Positions 23,432 through 37,235 are shown, counted from the stretch's first letter. The stretch is 64,000 nt of DNA from Cunninghamia lanceolata (GCA_027924645.1 BSBN01000888.1:19779501-19843500); one strand, 5' to 3'. Notes: generated from the sequence alone by a model not told the origin. A program made the numbers and translations.

Positions 23432-26339
23432 GATAAATCAACATGTCATAATAGGCATGTCCTACACAACCCAAGGATAACATTATCATATATCTATATA
23501 GAACTCCATACAAATAGTCACATACCCCACACAACCCATGGCATTCTATTGTACAGACCATTTTATAGAGATCCACTAACATATGCCCCAAATTGAGTCA
23601 TCCATAGAATTAGATATCCACCTTACAAAAGAGAGCCCACAAGTCTATAGGGTTATCATGTACCCTGCATCTGAGATATCACACATGTATAAAGTCATCT
23701 ACATTTACCCTAAGCAGAGAATAATACACATCATGCTTACATTAATAGCCACATCAAAATTCATGTCATCCTTGTAACAAAGTATCGGCTACTATTATCT
23801 CATTACACTTAAACTATCACTCTATCCTTGATATCAAGCTGCCAACTCAATTACCATGTTACACTCATCTTAATTCATAGCTATCATCTCTCTAAACATC
23901 TTGATAATACATAATGTGTCAATGCCCGAAGTTACCAATCCCATTTGCTCACAACCAATCTTAAATCTCAAAATCAAAGGCTATAACACTATATGTATCC
24001 AATGTAGTGCTAGTGTCTCATAACTGATAGTAGCTTCCCAATTACTAGAAATCCATGATGACATCATTTAATGAACACCAATAGTGTCCCCAGTGCTTAG
24101 GTCATATGAACTACCAAGTTTCTGTAACTAGAAATAAGTATAGGCTTAGGGCACATTAGGGTCCATCCTCTACCCATGAAACAATAGAAAGGAAAAAGGG
24201 TCTTCACTATGAACCAACTAGTGTGGTTCTATTGTGGGGGAGTAGAGGGACTTCACTCCAATTGTGACCATGTGGGGAAGTCCTCAAATAGGGACCACAT
24301 AACTCACCCTAAAACAAGTTATGTCCTAACTGAGACCTTCACTCCACCCTCAACTTTTAGATACACTAGTGTTCTCTCATCTGAGTGGGAGAGTCGATAT
24401 AAGGGGTGAAAATAAAACATCACAACACATAAGAACAAGAAAATTAACTCACACATCTCTAAATATCACATAGAAAATGCATTTCTATAACATATCTATA
24501 CTAGGCCAACATAGTTATTCAGATACAAGTACAATTATCACAAAGGGCATGCATAAGTGGATTGCACATTATGTCCACAAAAACCTTCTCCCCAAGTTGG
24601 ATACCCTATATCACACACCTAAGGTATGACCACAACATTCATTGGTATTTTCACATCATAACATATATCAACATTAAAACATCACAACATCATCTATGAT
24701 AATTACTCAGGTGGTCACTGACATTCATAACATAGTACAAGGAATATATTTCTTTTCCTAGTTTGTTAAATAATGTTGGAGCCAATTTTTTTACATGCAA
24801 TCTATTATGCAATTGGTGCCCATTCCAAAGAAATATTCAATGGGTCATAATGAGTTGAAAGGAAAAACAAAACTCTTCCAAACCAATCAATTTCCCCAAT
24901 CACTAAATAATTTAATTATGTGATTCCATATTCATAAATTTACCTTACAAAAAGATCTACAAGAACCCCTTTACAACGAACTCATTTTAATATGCATCAT
25001 TTAACAATTGGATTTTAATTATTAGTTATATCACCAATTTTAGCTAAATCCTTTCTACGCATGTGAGAATAATTCATTCATAAGGTTGTTGAAGACAATA
25101 ACAAGTCTTATACAACCAAGTAGATATAAGCAATAAAATAAAATATGAAAACCAATTTAGTTTTGATTTACCATCTAATAGCTAATAGATATATGATTCC
25201 CATTTTCCTATCAATTTCTAAATCTAAGACAAGGCAATATGAATGCTACTAAATTACCTAATAATATATGACACCAACTAGCATTATCCTTTATAACCTT
25301 CAATAGAGTATGTTGGTGTTCCCAACTGATTGTCTAAGTTTCCCTAAAAAGTTGCCATTTTTTATGCTCAAGATTCTCAGATCAGTGGCCAACGAACATG
25401 AGACAATTGTTTGTTCTCCTCTACACTTTAGGTTCTGCTAAACCTAGGGGGTATTCTCTTTCTTCAATATCACTATGACAAATCCTTATGTTAGCTAGAT
25501 ATTGACACTTAAAGAAGATATGTTCTCTTGGATGCATACCAATATTGTATAATTGCTTCAAAACTGGCTAGCTTTGGAAATTACTTCATTAAATGGTTTA
25601 GAGAACATAGAACTAAACCCTACTCCTAAAATCTAACAAGTTGTTGTTCTATTCATGTCTTTTATATATGATTTTTTGATTATGGGTGATTTGTGAAAAT
25701 AAGCCCAACTTTGACTTGTGCTAACCCTAGGGTTCGGAGTCAATTCCTCACATATAGAATACTTCTCATAAACAAAACAAACATTCAGGACCAGAGGATC
25801 TACTATGTTCCTATGTTGCAGGTAACAATCCAAGAATAGGTATTTCCAACAACTCTTCTTATACATATCCCGATTGTAAAACACATCTCCCATATCTGAC
25901 TCAAAGAATTTTAATCTATTCCTTCAATAGAAGCAATAAACCAGACATACAATCTAGCAAATGTATATTTAAGAATTCAAAAACCCTTAGTATCCTTATT
26001 CAAAAGAGAAATGAAAGTAATATAGGAGACAATTGATGGAAACACATGCTCAAAGGAATTTTTCATATATTGCAATATGAAACTCATAAAAATGCATATA
26101 GAGAAAATACATTCAACATGCAAGAAATTGAAACTTGCAACATAGAATATGGACAGCTTCGCATAATTGTTTTGTATTTCACTTATCAAAGTTTCACAAA
26201 TCTTCCAATCCCCTTACAAAGTGGAACACCATGTTCTTTTATAGACACAAGAACATGTTGCCCTAAAACTCATTGTACCAACTACCGATTACAAATCATA
26301 CATTACAAGCCACCACCAAAGGCATTGGGAAACTAATCC
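23432..26339. other. Non-coding, nothing recognised
   Basis: No frame longer than about 90 codons and none resembling a known protein. The 24130-24420 stretch has several near-repeats around GACCTTCACTCC and GGGGGAGTAGAGGG but no clear structure. Confidence 0.4.
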
Positions 26340-29300
26340 AAATTACATATGGAAGAGAAAAAGACTAAATCTAATTTAACTTGGAGATGCCAAAAAACCA
26401 TTGGAGATGTTTTATCCTAATGATGAAGATGACCTATCATGTGATTGGATCCTTGTTCACCCTGGAAACAATATCCATACTTCCCCAGCCAAGCTATACA
26501 TGCTTTCTCTGAAGGCTATTGGAAAGGAACCAATTTTGCTATTTTTTCATTATGCCCTGCATACCTAGTATCCAATAAGATCTTTGACTCCTTACAAAAT
26601 ATCTCAAAATTTAATTCCAATGCACATAGCTAATCAAGTGTAGAACTCAAAATTTTCATATTTGGATCACCATCTACACAACTTGAAGATATGAGTTGGC
26701 TAGCTATATCTTCAAAATCAGCCTTCCATTTATCCAAACTTTTTATTTATCCATCATTTTCCAATATTCTTGGCATGATCTTTTTATCTATCTTCTCAAT
26801 TGATTGTCTTTTCTCCTTCAAAACCTTATCCAATTTTAATTGGAAAGCCACTACCTCTTCTAGTAAAAGCAACATATCAAGGGTTGATTTTATCTCTTTT
26901 GGAGCATCAGGGGTAAACCTTGAACATCTATGAATTTCTATTATTTCTCCAATTCTAGGTAGCTATAACCTAATCATGTCCTTCAATCTCTCCTTATCCT
27001 TCTCATGTTTGTCCTAGGCTATCCTCAAACTTGAGTAAGATTTCAATGTATCATCAACCCTAGATTTAATCTTGGATAACCTATGGTTAATCAAATTTGT
27101 AACCATTTCCTTGATAGTGGTCTTCTTCTCATCTTTTAAACTTTTTACTTCTTCCTTCAACTCTTGAATCTTAGAGAGAAATGCATCTCTGTCTATTGGC
27201 AAGGCTTCTTTAGTATCCACAGGGACTGAACCACTATGATTGGATGTGCCTAGAGACAACAACATCTACCCCTTATACTTATTCAATTCTGACATTGCTT
27301 GTCCATCCTTCAATAGAATATCATCATAATCCTTCTACAATTTATTTGTAACAACTTCAATAAATTGACTTGTATGAACACTCAAGATTGCATCTTGAGG
27401 AGCTGGAGTATTTGATACTCTCATTATTATCACATCCCCTATCAATTCACCTATGCCCACCCTTGGATTATTATTATTTGGGGTCAATTCCCATATTGCC
27501 AGGGTCTCAAATTTAGGGTTGAACCATGCACCAAAGAGTGCTTTATCTACCTGATCATCTAAAATATATGTGCCCATCCTTATGATAGTATCAAATGCAA
27601 TTTCATCAGTCAAAGTCCAATGAGGGGGTAGCAACAGACCACTCTTTTCCACCAAGGCACTTCCTTCATCTAGGGTGATTTTGCTGATGTCCTAGCTCAC
27701 TTCACTAAGAAACCTTTGTGTTATTTCCTCATATTTCTTAGGATCAGCTCCTCTTTTTGACTCTTCCACCTTCCTCTAGTGTTCCTCATTTCTTACTCTT
27801 AGCACATACCCCTTAAAATTAGGAGTAGTGAAAAAGGCATCATCCTCAAAAAATTATGCACAAGCAAGCACTCTAATTTCCTTTGTATCAATTTGGTCAC
27901 TAGAAAGTGACATCCCCAGCCTATTATCTGGAATGGAAGAAGGGTGTATTTTTTAAGGTGAATTCACCTATTGAGACACCTCTTGTTCTTGTCCTACTCC
28001 ACCCTCATTAGTCTCCTCCTACAGGGCCACAACCTAAATTTCTTCTTCTTGTTCCAAATCAATAATCTTCAATTTCTTGGTTTTAGGTGACTCAGGAGAT
28101 TCATTTCCTTTGCTATATGGCTTGATTGGACACCTTGGATTGCTAACATATGTAGATATGTCTTCACCTATAGGGGTACTTTCAATCAACATCTCTACAT
28201 TAGCAAAAAAAATTGGAATCCTTATTATTGGATCATTTTCATCTACAAAAGCCCCATGACATGCAAAATTCAAGTTTTTTCATCCTCTCTCCTTCCATCA
28301 CTATCTGCCACCTCTTCCTCAAAAATGAATTTCATCCATGGTGGGGAAATTCCTTACTATATCCTCATCAAACAAAACTTCATGGAAAAATTGTGGCCTT
28401 TTGATGCTAGGTCTCACCCTGTTGATGAAACTCTCTAGATCAAATACCCTTGGGTCTTCCAACCCCATCTTGTAATCTTTCAAAACTAAAATAATTTGAT
28501 CTAGAGCATCTTTATCTATAGCCCAAAAGCCACAAAACATGGTGGTAGTAGGAAAAATGAACCTTTCTTCTATAATATTAGGTGCTCCTTATTTGATTTA
28601 TTTAATTGCTAGATAATCTCCAAATATGTAATCCTCTATGGCACATGCCTTGGTAGTATATGTGGGGCAACCTTGTTCCCATAAATTCTGATGCAAGTAG
28701 TGTAGGTATGTAGGAACCAATCTCCCAAGTTATGCTGAATTCCTAGTTCAAGGGTTCTTTCAAATGGTATCAAAAAGTCTAGCACATCCCTAGGAATTCT
28801 TTCACCTTCAGGCTCCATAAACTTTAGCAGCCTTCTCACAAAATGTTCTTACAATATCACATAGTCTGAACTTTCACAATGCATGTCTAGAAAATGATCC
28901 CATAATTGGATAGGGGGCAAAGTACCACCCTTATCTTGCTCCTTCACACATAGAGCTTGATGCCACAACCCTGTTCCATCATATAAAATCATGTGGTATG
29001 AAATAGAATACCACTTGAATTCTACTTTTGCATCTACAACATAAAGATTATTCTTAATTTTCAACAATTGTTCATGCATTTTGTCTAATACAAAAGTTGC
29101 ATAATCAAATCCCACAGTTGTTGAGATGTCATGTATATTTGTAACCAACATCATTATAGGAACTGAAATCTTATCCAAAGCATCCCTCCCTAGTACATGG
29201 CAAAAAGTATGATAAAATTTTACAAAATAGTGCATGAAATGAGAGGCTTCAAAAGGTTCTTCTTCACTTACTGATATGTTTATCAATTTTCCATTAATCC

Positions 29301-29809
29301 CCCTCACTCTATGCTTGGGTAGTTTGAAGGTTATATATGCATTCCAAGCCTTCTTGTATTCATCATTTAGAATGTTGAAATCAATCTTCTTGTTAGCATC
29401 AGGGTTTAGGCCAAACACCTTTGTGATGAATGCCTTTGTTGTACTGATCATGACCTCATTATTCCCTACCCTAATAGTTCTAGAAGCAGGATCATATCTT
29501 TGTGCAACAGCCCTTACCAGGTTAGGATTTGCAAATACATTAGGGCACATCAATTTTGCCACATGTAGATTCTAGGCATTACAAATAGGGGCTTTGTATT
29601 CCTTCCTATCATGCCAGTGTTTTAACAGAGTCCACCCACGCGTAGGCAACTTAGCATCTCGGCACCAAGAACACATATCTAACAATCTATCATTAGGCCC
29701 ACCTAGAGCATGTGCATTCACTAGCCTTGTTGAAGACCCAAGTAACCATTTCATTAAATCCTCATCTAGAATCCTATTAGAAGTTGAGGGTTGTCATCCC
29801 TGACTCATC
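26340..29809 (-). pseudogene. Large unrecognised frame downstream of gypsy integrase
   Basis: A minus-strand frame of roughly 1,100 codons from ATG at 29807-29809 (MSQG...) to about 26340. It has one frameshift (28560-28640) and about a dozen in-frame stops, mostly TAG. The N-terminal third is globular (KLPTRGWTLLKHWHDRKEY, then AQRYDPASRTIRV and TTKAFITKVFGLNPD, then FDYATFVLDKMHEQLLKIKN). The middle includes the Pro/Lys-rich SPKTKKLKIIDLEQEEE. The last third has coiled coils (FLSKIQELKEEVKSLKDEKK and FQLKLDKVLKEKRQSIEKID). I see no zinc knuckle, protease, transmembrane segment or signal peptide. It lies about 1.3 kb past the integrase on the same strand, where some gypsy elements keep an extra ORF. 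It could instead be the gag-like ORF of a separate element. Function unknown. Confidence 0.6.
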
Positions 29810-31139
29810 TTTGGAATATTGTTCTACCAAACTATGGCTTTTCTTCTAAGAATACTCAAAATCCTTCAAGCAAATTAGTAATTGAAGTCAAGCAAACTTA
29901 GCAGGCAAGAACAACTTACTATTTTTGGTTGTAGAAGCATGAAATCACACTATCTTTAGATTCAATTGCTCGCCACTTACATGAATTTTTTCTTATGTCT
30001 ATGACAATGCCAAAAAATTCTTTATCTTTGATTTCAACAAAACTTGCAAACTACGGTTTGCTACATAAATGCATGTCTTTTAAGCTATTGCTACCAATTC
30101 ATGATGCAGGAGAGCTTTCCAACAACTAGACAAGAAATTTGAATTTCAGCCATTGATGAAAACCTTATATCATGAAATTGATGGCTCAGAATCAACCACG
30201 AGATTTGAAAATTCAAGGATTTATGTGAAAAAGTCATCAACCAATCAGATTATTCCATCTCAAACATCCCTTTTTTGCTCACTTTTCAACTTCTTATCCC
30301 ACACAACCATGTGTCATCATATCGCAGTTGCATAATAGAAAGTGGGCCACCTCCATTTAGCTCCGTAGGTGTGCACTAAAATTTCCACATGGATTTCCAC
30401 TACACAAACCTTTTTATTTCCTCCAAGGACTAGCTATGTGTCACCATCTCATAGCAGCATGGAGAATCTTTCCCACTGATAAGATTCTCCTATAGGGATG
30501 CACTACCGTCTGAGCTTTTATACCTATGGCCTGACTATTTCATTTAATTCTTTGACAGCTAGCACCATCGTGTTCATTCAAAGGGAATGTCCAAGTTATG
30601 ACCATAGACCGCACTATCTTTAACACTTGTCTTCATCTCGTAGCCCCACAGTGCAGACATGACATAAGATTTGGTAGTATGCATGCTTGTGATATCCTAC
30701 CAAGTGGCACCTTCAGACCCCTACAAGGACATAAGGCTTAGAAATTTATGCACACATGACTTTGATGGGTTATACAAGGTAACTTTAGACTAGGGGCCAG
30801 TTGATTCATGACATTAAAGACATAAGGCTATAACTTAACTGACCAGGGAACCTAGGCTAAGTAGTCAACAATGAAATAGAAGATAAAGTAAAACTTCACC
30901 ATAAGACTTAGGGCCTTTAGGAAAATAGGGAACGTGCCTATGAAATTGATTCAAAACCCTAAAACCTAGGTAGGTACCACCATTGGCTGTAGTTGGGGAC
31001 ATGTAATCTACAAGATTGCAATGAGGACCAGAAAATTCAAGGAGAAGACCCGAATAGAGACACACACAGACAACTGTACAAAAATATACACTATATACAA
31101 AATACTTACAAATGTGTACAGAAGAATAACCTACTTATG
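29810..31139 (-). other. Spacer between integrase and the large frame
   Basis: No coding frame supported on either strand. It could hold an untranslated region, or an LTR boundary separating two elements. I could not find a matching repeat elsewhere in the window that would prove an LTR. Confidence 0.4.
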
Positions 31140-32380
31140 AAAAGTAGGGTTTTAGCAATTATCCAGGCACAAGCAATTCTTGAAATTCACCATCAAGAGC
31201 TTAGAGAAAACATGAGTCTTCTCCATGAGTATTGCTTATTAAGTATGGGCCAATCCACAAAGGCTTGAATTTTCCATACTTTCCTTTATCTTGACATCTA
31301 GCATTCCATACAAGAACCATATCATTAACTTAGAACTTCCTTTCTGAAGTCCTTTTTTTAAAGAAATACTTTAATTTCCACTTCCTTTTTCTATTGGTTC
31401 TTTGTGCTTCTCTCCTTGTCTCATCCAATGCAATCAATTGATTTACCGTTTCTACCATTGGATCTTCCATGTCTTCATCATTTTCCTATATGAATTTATA
31501 TACTAGAAGAAGGTTGTTTATTGGTAATTTTGCTTCTGGTCCATGCACCAACTCAAAAGGAGACATACCAGTAGCCTTTTTAACAGTCACTATATCAGCC
31601 CACAATGCTAACTTCAACTTGGAGTCCCATGCCCCCTTGTTTTTATCAATTATCCTCTTGATTATCTTCATTAAACTTGTGTTGCTAGATTCAGCCTAAC
31701 CATTGCCTTGAGGATGATATGGTGTTGCATATGAAAAATTAATGCCATAATCATTATAGAAATCAACAAATTCTCTTGACCTAAAACACATTGCACTGTC
31801 TATCATCAACTTAGCTGGCACCCCAAATCTAATGATTATGTGCTCCAAGACAAAATATAATATAATTTTGCCTATGGCTTTCTTAGAGGGAATGGATTCA
31901 ATCAATTTAGTGAAATAATCAATAGCAAGAAGTATCCAATTATGTCCTTCACTTGAATTTCCTATTATTTCTCCAATAAAATCAATTCCCCACTATTGGA
32001 ATGGAGCATCTACTATCATAGTTTTGAGTGGTAATGTACAAGAGTACTTTAACTTCCTAAAGAATCTCTGACAAGAGTCACAGGTCCTCACCATTTTCTA
32101 TACATTAGAAATGAGTGTTGGCCACCAATAACCTGACCTAAGGATCTTGTGTTCAATGGGTTTAGCTATGTAATATCCTCCACACGCCCCTTTATGCATA
32201 TTAGTGAATATCTTTGTAGCCTGATCTTGATCTACACATCTAAGAAATACAACATCTGGGTTTTTCCAATATAACTCACCTTGAACAATAACATACTTAA
32301 TGTCTTGCAGCTTCAATGTCCTCTTCTGATTATCATTCAAATGAGTAGGGAAACTCATGTTTTGCAAGTAATGAACAATG
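31140..32380 (-). pseudogene. Ty3/gypsy integrase (Tat/Ogre-like)
   Basis: One minus-strand frame from 32367 to about 31486, continuing to about 31140. It has the zinc-binding N-terminus (GGYYIAKPIEHKILRSGYWWP ... CDSCQ), the catalytic core with the WGIDFIGE and LMIDSAMCF aspartate motifs and the YHPQGNG-AESSN segment. It continues with LWADIVTVKKATGMSPFELV and a C-terminal domain ending near KYGKFKPLWIGPYLI. TAG codons replace conserved Gln in PFQQWGID (about 31995) and in GNGQAESSN (about 31700). A later TAG ends the longest open part. Integrase would insert the cDNA; this copy is inactive. It is the downstream partner of the RNase H at 32381-33047. Confidence 0.93.
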
Positions 32381-33047
32381 TCTCTATACCATTTAGATTG
32401 GTGTACACTGCATATTTTATCTTACATCTGCTCTTCAACTACATTCGCTTGACAAGCTTCCAGAGTTGTCTCTGCCATCAGCTTTACCAAACTTGGTCCT
32501 CTTACCAGCTTGGTGATCTAGATGTCAATATTAAACTCCTATATCTTGTTAATCCATCTACTCCATCTCCCTATTACCTCTTGCTGTGTGAATATATCCT
32601 TTACTACAGAGTGAAGGACATATACTACAATCTGAGCTGCAACCAAGTAGGGTCTAAAATTCTTCACCACCCAAACCAAAGCATAAACTTTCTTTTCCAT
32701 TATATCATATTTCAATTCTATAGCCTACAAAGATTTTGTAAAGAAAGCAATAGGCTTCTCATATCCATCAACATTCTTTTGTAATAGGCATGCAACAATT
32801 GTATGAAAAGAAGAAAAAGAAAATAACTGAAATAGTTTAGAGAAATTAGGAGACTTGAGAATAGGAGTAGTTTTGATAGATTCTTTTATGTTTTGAAATG
32901 ATTGAATTTATTCATCTCCCCATATTACATATTCACCTTATTCATCATCTTGGATATTGCTTTGGTAATTTATGTAAAATTGGTAACAAATCTTCTGACA
33001 AAGTTGATTTGTCCCAAAAATGACTGAATACGTTTCCCATTTTTGTG
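32381..33047 (-). pseudogene. Gypsy reverse transcriptase end and RNase H
   Basis: Minus strand from the LINE junction: RIQSFLGQINFVRRFVTNF (RT thumb/connection), then a typical gypsy RNase H with EKPIAFFTKSL, LKYDIMEKKVYALVWVVKNF and VLHSVVKDIFTQQEV. The RNase H wording is closest to Tat/Ogre elements. Several stops occur and the frame differs from that of the integrase. The RT catalytic region is missing: the sequence is cut at about 33047 by the LINE, and I could not find its continuation beyond the LINE's poly-A. Confidence 0.9.
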
Positions 33048-33882
33048 AATCTAGATTTTACAGGCATGGATATTATTCTGCTTCAGGAGTCTAAACTGTC
33101 TCAAATTCAAGCTGACAATATTTTTTCAAATTGGGTAAAATGGAAGTTTCTCCATTCTCCAGCTCAGGGGGTATCAGGGGGTTTGGTCATTCTTTGGGAT
33201 AATAAAAATTGTGATGTAGACTTGATTTGTTCCACTTCAAATTTCTTATCAGTTAAAATTAATTCCCCAACTTTCAATTTATGGTTATTTAATGTCTATG
33301 GACCAACTTCGACTAATGACAAAAAAAGATGTTGGGATATTTTGTCTACACTTTTGGAAAATTTATCTGGAGAAAAAGTTATACTAGGAGGAGATTTTAA
33401 TGCCATTACTTGTTTGTCTAAAAAGTTGGGAGGTATCTGTCCTCCCCAGAGGGTAGTTGAGGATTTTATTGACTTTATTTCAGATAATGCTTTGCTAGAT
33501 AGCCCTCTATTAAATGGGAATTTCACCTGGTCCAATCGAAGAAAGGATTTTTTAAAGATTGGATAGATTTTTGTTCTCTTCTGCCTGGTGTCATTACTCT
33601 AAAATATTTGGTACCTCTGTTCTTCCCTTTATTGCTTCAGATCACTTTCCTATTTCTACTCATTTGGACTTAAACACGATGAAAAAGAAATATAGGTCTT
33701 CTTTCAAGTTTCAAGCTATGTGGTTTAGAGATTGTAATTTTTTACCTCTATTGGAGTCTTGGTGGAAGAATGCCCCTTTTGTGAAAGGTTCTTACATGTT
33801 TTGGCTTAATGAGAAATTGAAATTTATTAGAAATAAAATCAAGGAATGGAATAAACTTTCTTTTGGTAATATCTTTCCTTAA
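33045..33882 (+). pseudogene. LINE endonuclease domain
   Basis: APE-type (EEP) endonuclease that would nick target DNA to prime reverse transcription. The frame enters at MDIILLQESKL, which carries the catalytic Glu, and runs through GGLVILWDN, LFNVYGPT and GGDFNAI. A frameshift near 33545 moves the rest to a second frame starting at RFLFSSAW and containing the terminal ASDHFPI (SDH) motif. The N-terminal Asn-containing strand is lost to truncation. Confidence 0.9.
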
Positions 33883-35440
33883 AAAGTTGTTTTGCAATCC
33901 CAACTAGAATAGATAAATGAAGTCATTATTAAAAATGGTATGGAATCTACTTCTTTTGAATATGTAAAATCTCTTCAATATCAATTGGAGGAAGTTCTAG
34001 CTCAAGAAGAGATTTTTTGAAGACATAAATCAAGGGAGACTTGGCTTAGTGAAGGAGACCGAAATACAATTTTTTTTCATGTTTCGGCTTTGGTAAGAAG
34101 ACATAAGAATTCTATTCATGCAATTAAAGACTCTATGGGGAATATTTTACAAGATGATATTCTTATTCAGAATGAAGGAGTTAATTTTTTTCAAAAGTTT
34201 CTTTCAAAGGAAAGTATTAATGCTTCACACTCGACTGTGCTTGAAGTTATAGATCACATTCCTCCTCTAATTTCGCAAGATAATTTTGAATTGATGAAAC
34301 AGTTTTCTTTAATAGAAGTTAAGGCAGGAGTTTTTTCTCTAGATCCAGACAAATCTCCTGGGCCAGATGGTTTTACTCCACTTTTTTTCCAAAAATGTTG
34401 GGATTTTATAAGCAAAGATGTATTGTTGGAAATTGAAGAAGCTCGTAGAAATCATAATATTTTGAAGGAAATTAATTCTAATTTCATTGCTTTGATCCCT
34501 AAAATTGTTGCTCCTTCTTCCTTTCCTAACTTCAGACCCATTTCCCTTTGTAATACTCTGTTAAATCATTTCAAAAGATATTATGTTAAGACTTGCTAGT
34601 TTTATCCCAAAAATTGTTTTAGAGGAACAAGGTGGCTTTGTTCCAGGTAAAGAAACTTTTGAAGGTGCACTGGTGGCTCATGAGGTACTGCATTCAATTT
34701 ATGATCATAAACTTTCTGCTATGTTGGTTAAACTGGATATGTTAAAAGCTTCCGATAGAGTGTCTTAGGAATTTTTGTTTCAAGTTCTCCTTAAGTTTGG
34801 TTTCTCTCCGAAATGGTATAAGTGGATTTCTTCTTGCATTTCTGGTTCAAGTTTTTTAGTATTAATTAATGGCTCCCAGTCTAATTTTTTCAAATCCTCA
34901 CAAGGGATAAGACAAGGTGATCCCTTGTCTCCTTTTCTTTTTATCATAATGGCTGAAGGTTTGAGTAGATTGATTTTGCAGAAAAATTCCTTGGGGAATT
35001 GGAAAGGGATTAAAATTCCTCGAGTCCCTTTTTCCATTACTCATGCTTTATATATAGATGATACTTTATTATTTGGCCAACCTGTGTTATCAGAAGCTAA
35101 AAGTATTAAAGAAGTAATTTCAAAGTATTGTTTAGTTTCAGGCCAGAAAGTTAATCAGGAGAAATCTATTTCTTTTTCTTTTTCACTTCCTCTCTTGTTC
35201 AAGAAATAATTGCTAAATATTTGGGGTTTAAAGTGGATGTCCTTCCTTCAAGATATTTGGGGATCCCTCTCTTTTCAAGTTTAGTTAAAAATATGTTCTG
35301 GGATAAACTTATTCAGAGTATTAAGTCTAAAATTTCCTCTTGGAAAGGTAAATGGTTAACTTTGGTAGGTAAAATTCTAATGATAAGATCAGTCTTGTTG
35401 GCAGTGCCTATATATATATGCTTTCAGTGCTTATGATTGC
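33883..35440 (+). pseudogene. LINE reverse transcriptase domain
   Basis: L1-type RT spread over at least three frames. Ordered motifs: WLSEGDRNTIFFH, DKSPGPDGFTPLFF, ALIPKI, FRPISLCN, EQGGFVPGKET, VKLDMLKASDRVS, QGIRQGDPLSPFLF and the catalytic LYIDDTLLF (about 35050; L1 consensus is YADD/FADD). The thumb-type segment (RYLGIPLF, WKGKWLTLVGK) follows to about 35440. Frameshifts lie near 34590, 34770 and 35210. All core motifs survive, so decay is modest compared with its neighbours. Confidence 0.93.
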
Positions 35441-36700
35441 CAAGGCCATTCTTTCCTGCCTTGTTAATATATTGAGGAAATTCTTGTGGAATGGATCCAA
35501 CCTAAACGGAAAAAAGATCCCTTTAATTTCTTGGGATAGAATTTGTTCTCCAAAGTAGCAAGGAGGTACTGGGATTCATAACACTGAAGCACATAACAAG
35601 GCTCTTAGTACCAAGCTAGTTTGGAATTTATATGAAAAATCAGACTCTAAATGGGAAAAAATAATGCAAGCCAAATATCTAGATTCATGTTCGCCTGAAA
35701 GAATTTTTACCATTCTAAATCCAAAGATGGGCTCTCAAATCTGGAATTTTCTTTTAAAATGTAGAGAGGTGATCTCTCCTTTTCTATCTTGGGTTATTCA
35801 GGATGGAAACTCAACTCTTTTTTGGGATGATTCTTGGAACAGTTATCAGCCACTAAAAAATATAGAAGGTCTTCAGTAAATTAAGTTATTTTTAAGTCAA
35901 GTTTGGGGTACTAAAGTTAAAGATTATATTGAAGTAGATCCTGATATGGTAACTAGTCACGTTAAGTGGATAAATTTTGATGTTATTTTGATTCCTTTAG
36001 AGAAGAAGGCCTTTCTTAGGAATATCTTGAAGGAGAGAAGAATTTTTTTTATCAGGAGGTAGAGATAAACTCATTTGGGTTCCTTCTAAGTTTGGTCGAT
36101 ATTTAGTTAAGCAAGGTTACCTAAGTACCATTAGTAAGGATTCTATTGCTCCAATTGATTGGCCTTTTAAACTTTGTTGGAGTGGCCCTTGTCTGCATAA
36201 AGCAGGGGCTTTTGCATGGTTAGCTTTGAATTATAGAATCCTTACTAGTGATATGTTAGTCAAGCTTGGGATTGCTAATTCCTTCTCATGTCCTTTTTGC
36301 TCTGAAGTGGAGGAAACTATGGATCATTTACTGCTAAATTGTCAATTGTCTTCTAATGTTTGGTATTGGTTATTCTCGAAGTTGTGTTGGCAAAGCCCTC
36401 TTCCTTTCTCTCTCCTTCAAGTTTTTCAAGGCTGGCCTATTTTGTTCTCAAATTCCACCTCTGATTTGTGGGTGGTCTCTCTGAGTATTGTTATTTGGAT
36501 TCTGTGGCTTGAAAAGAAATAGTAGAATTTTTAGAAACATTCACAATCCTTTTGATGTAATTATTGTTAAACTTGAGAAGTTAATTTCAGAGCTTGTCTC
36601 AGCCTCTCTTCATTTCAGAAATTCAGGTTCCCTAGTTTTTACTTCTTGGGATGATCTTATGCTAAAGAGCTAGAAATTTTTACTTTTAACTAATTCAAAT
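35441..36700 (+). pseudogene. LINE connector and zf-RVT-like region
   Basis: Degenerate region after the RT with scattered frames. The 36226-36520 frame carries NYRILTSDMLVKLGI, CPFCSEVEETMDHLLLNC and WYWLFSKLCW, which is the zf-RVT domain common to plant L1 elements just before RNase H. Confidence 0.85.
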
Positions 36701-37235
36701 TGCTTCATTTCAGATAGTAAATTGGACAGATCTTCTATTAAGTGGATCCCTCTGCCTATTTCTTTTGTTAAATTAAATTTTTATGGTGCAAGTAAGGGGA
36801 ATCTTGGGGAATCTAGTGCTGGTTGTGTTTTGAGAGACCACAATGGCTTAGTTCTAAGGGCTCTTTCAGTTAAACTTGGTTTGTGTTCAAACAATGAGGC
36901 AGAGGCCTTAGCTTTAATAGCAAGCCTTAATCTTCCAATAAAATGTGAGATTCCTAATATTATTGTGGAAGGCGATTCTTTGAATATTTTTAGGCCATTT
37001 TCCTCTAAATCTTCGCCAAATTGGAAAATTGACTAAATTTTACAATCTGGAAGGAACTTGCTTGATTTTTTCAAATCTTTTAATATAGTTCATAGCTATG
37101 GGGAAGTTAACTCTTTGGCAGATTTTTTAGCAAACTATGCTTTTTGCTTAAATGACTCTTATTCTGAGTGGGATTCCACCTCCATCTCATTGATCCCGGG
37201 GGTTAACTACATTTTAGAAAAAGAAAGTTTAAATT
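36701..37235 (+). pseudogene. LINE RNase H domain
   Basis: Plant L1 type-I RNase H: IKWIPLPISFVKLNFYGASKGN, GCVLRDHNGLV, NNEAEALALIASL, VEGDSLNIF, and after a frame break NSLADFLANYA. The first catalytic Asp (family consensus NFDGA) is Tyr, a single GAT to TAT change, so the active site is incomplete. The Glu, middle Asp and final Asp are still present. Confidence 0.88.

Noticed and set aside
24209..24409. 66-codon plus-strand frame
   Set aside because: No similarity, no flanking gene structure, isolated in non-coding sequence.
32281..32784. 167-codon plus-strand frame
   Set aside because: It is antisense to the gypsy RNase H and integrase, which have clear motifs on the minus strand.
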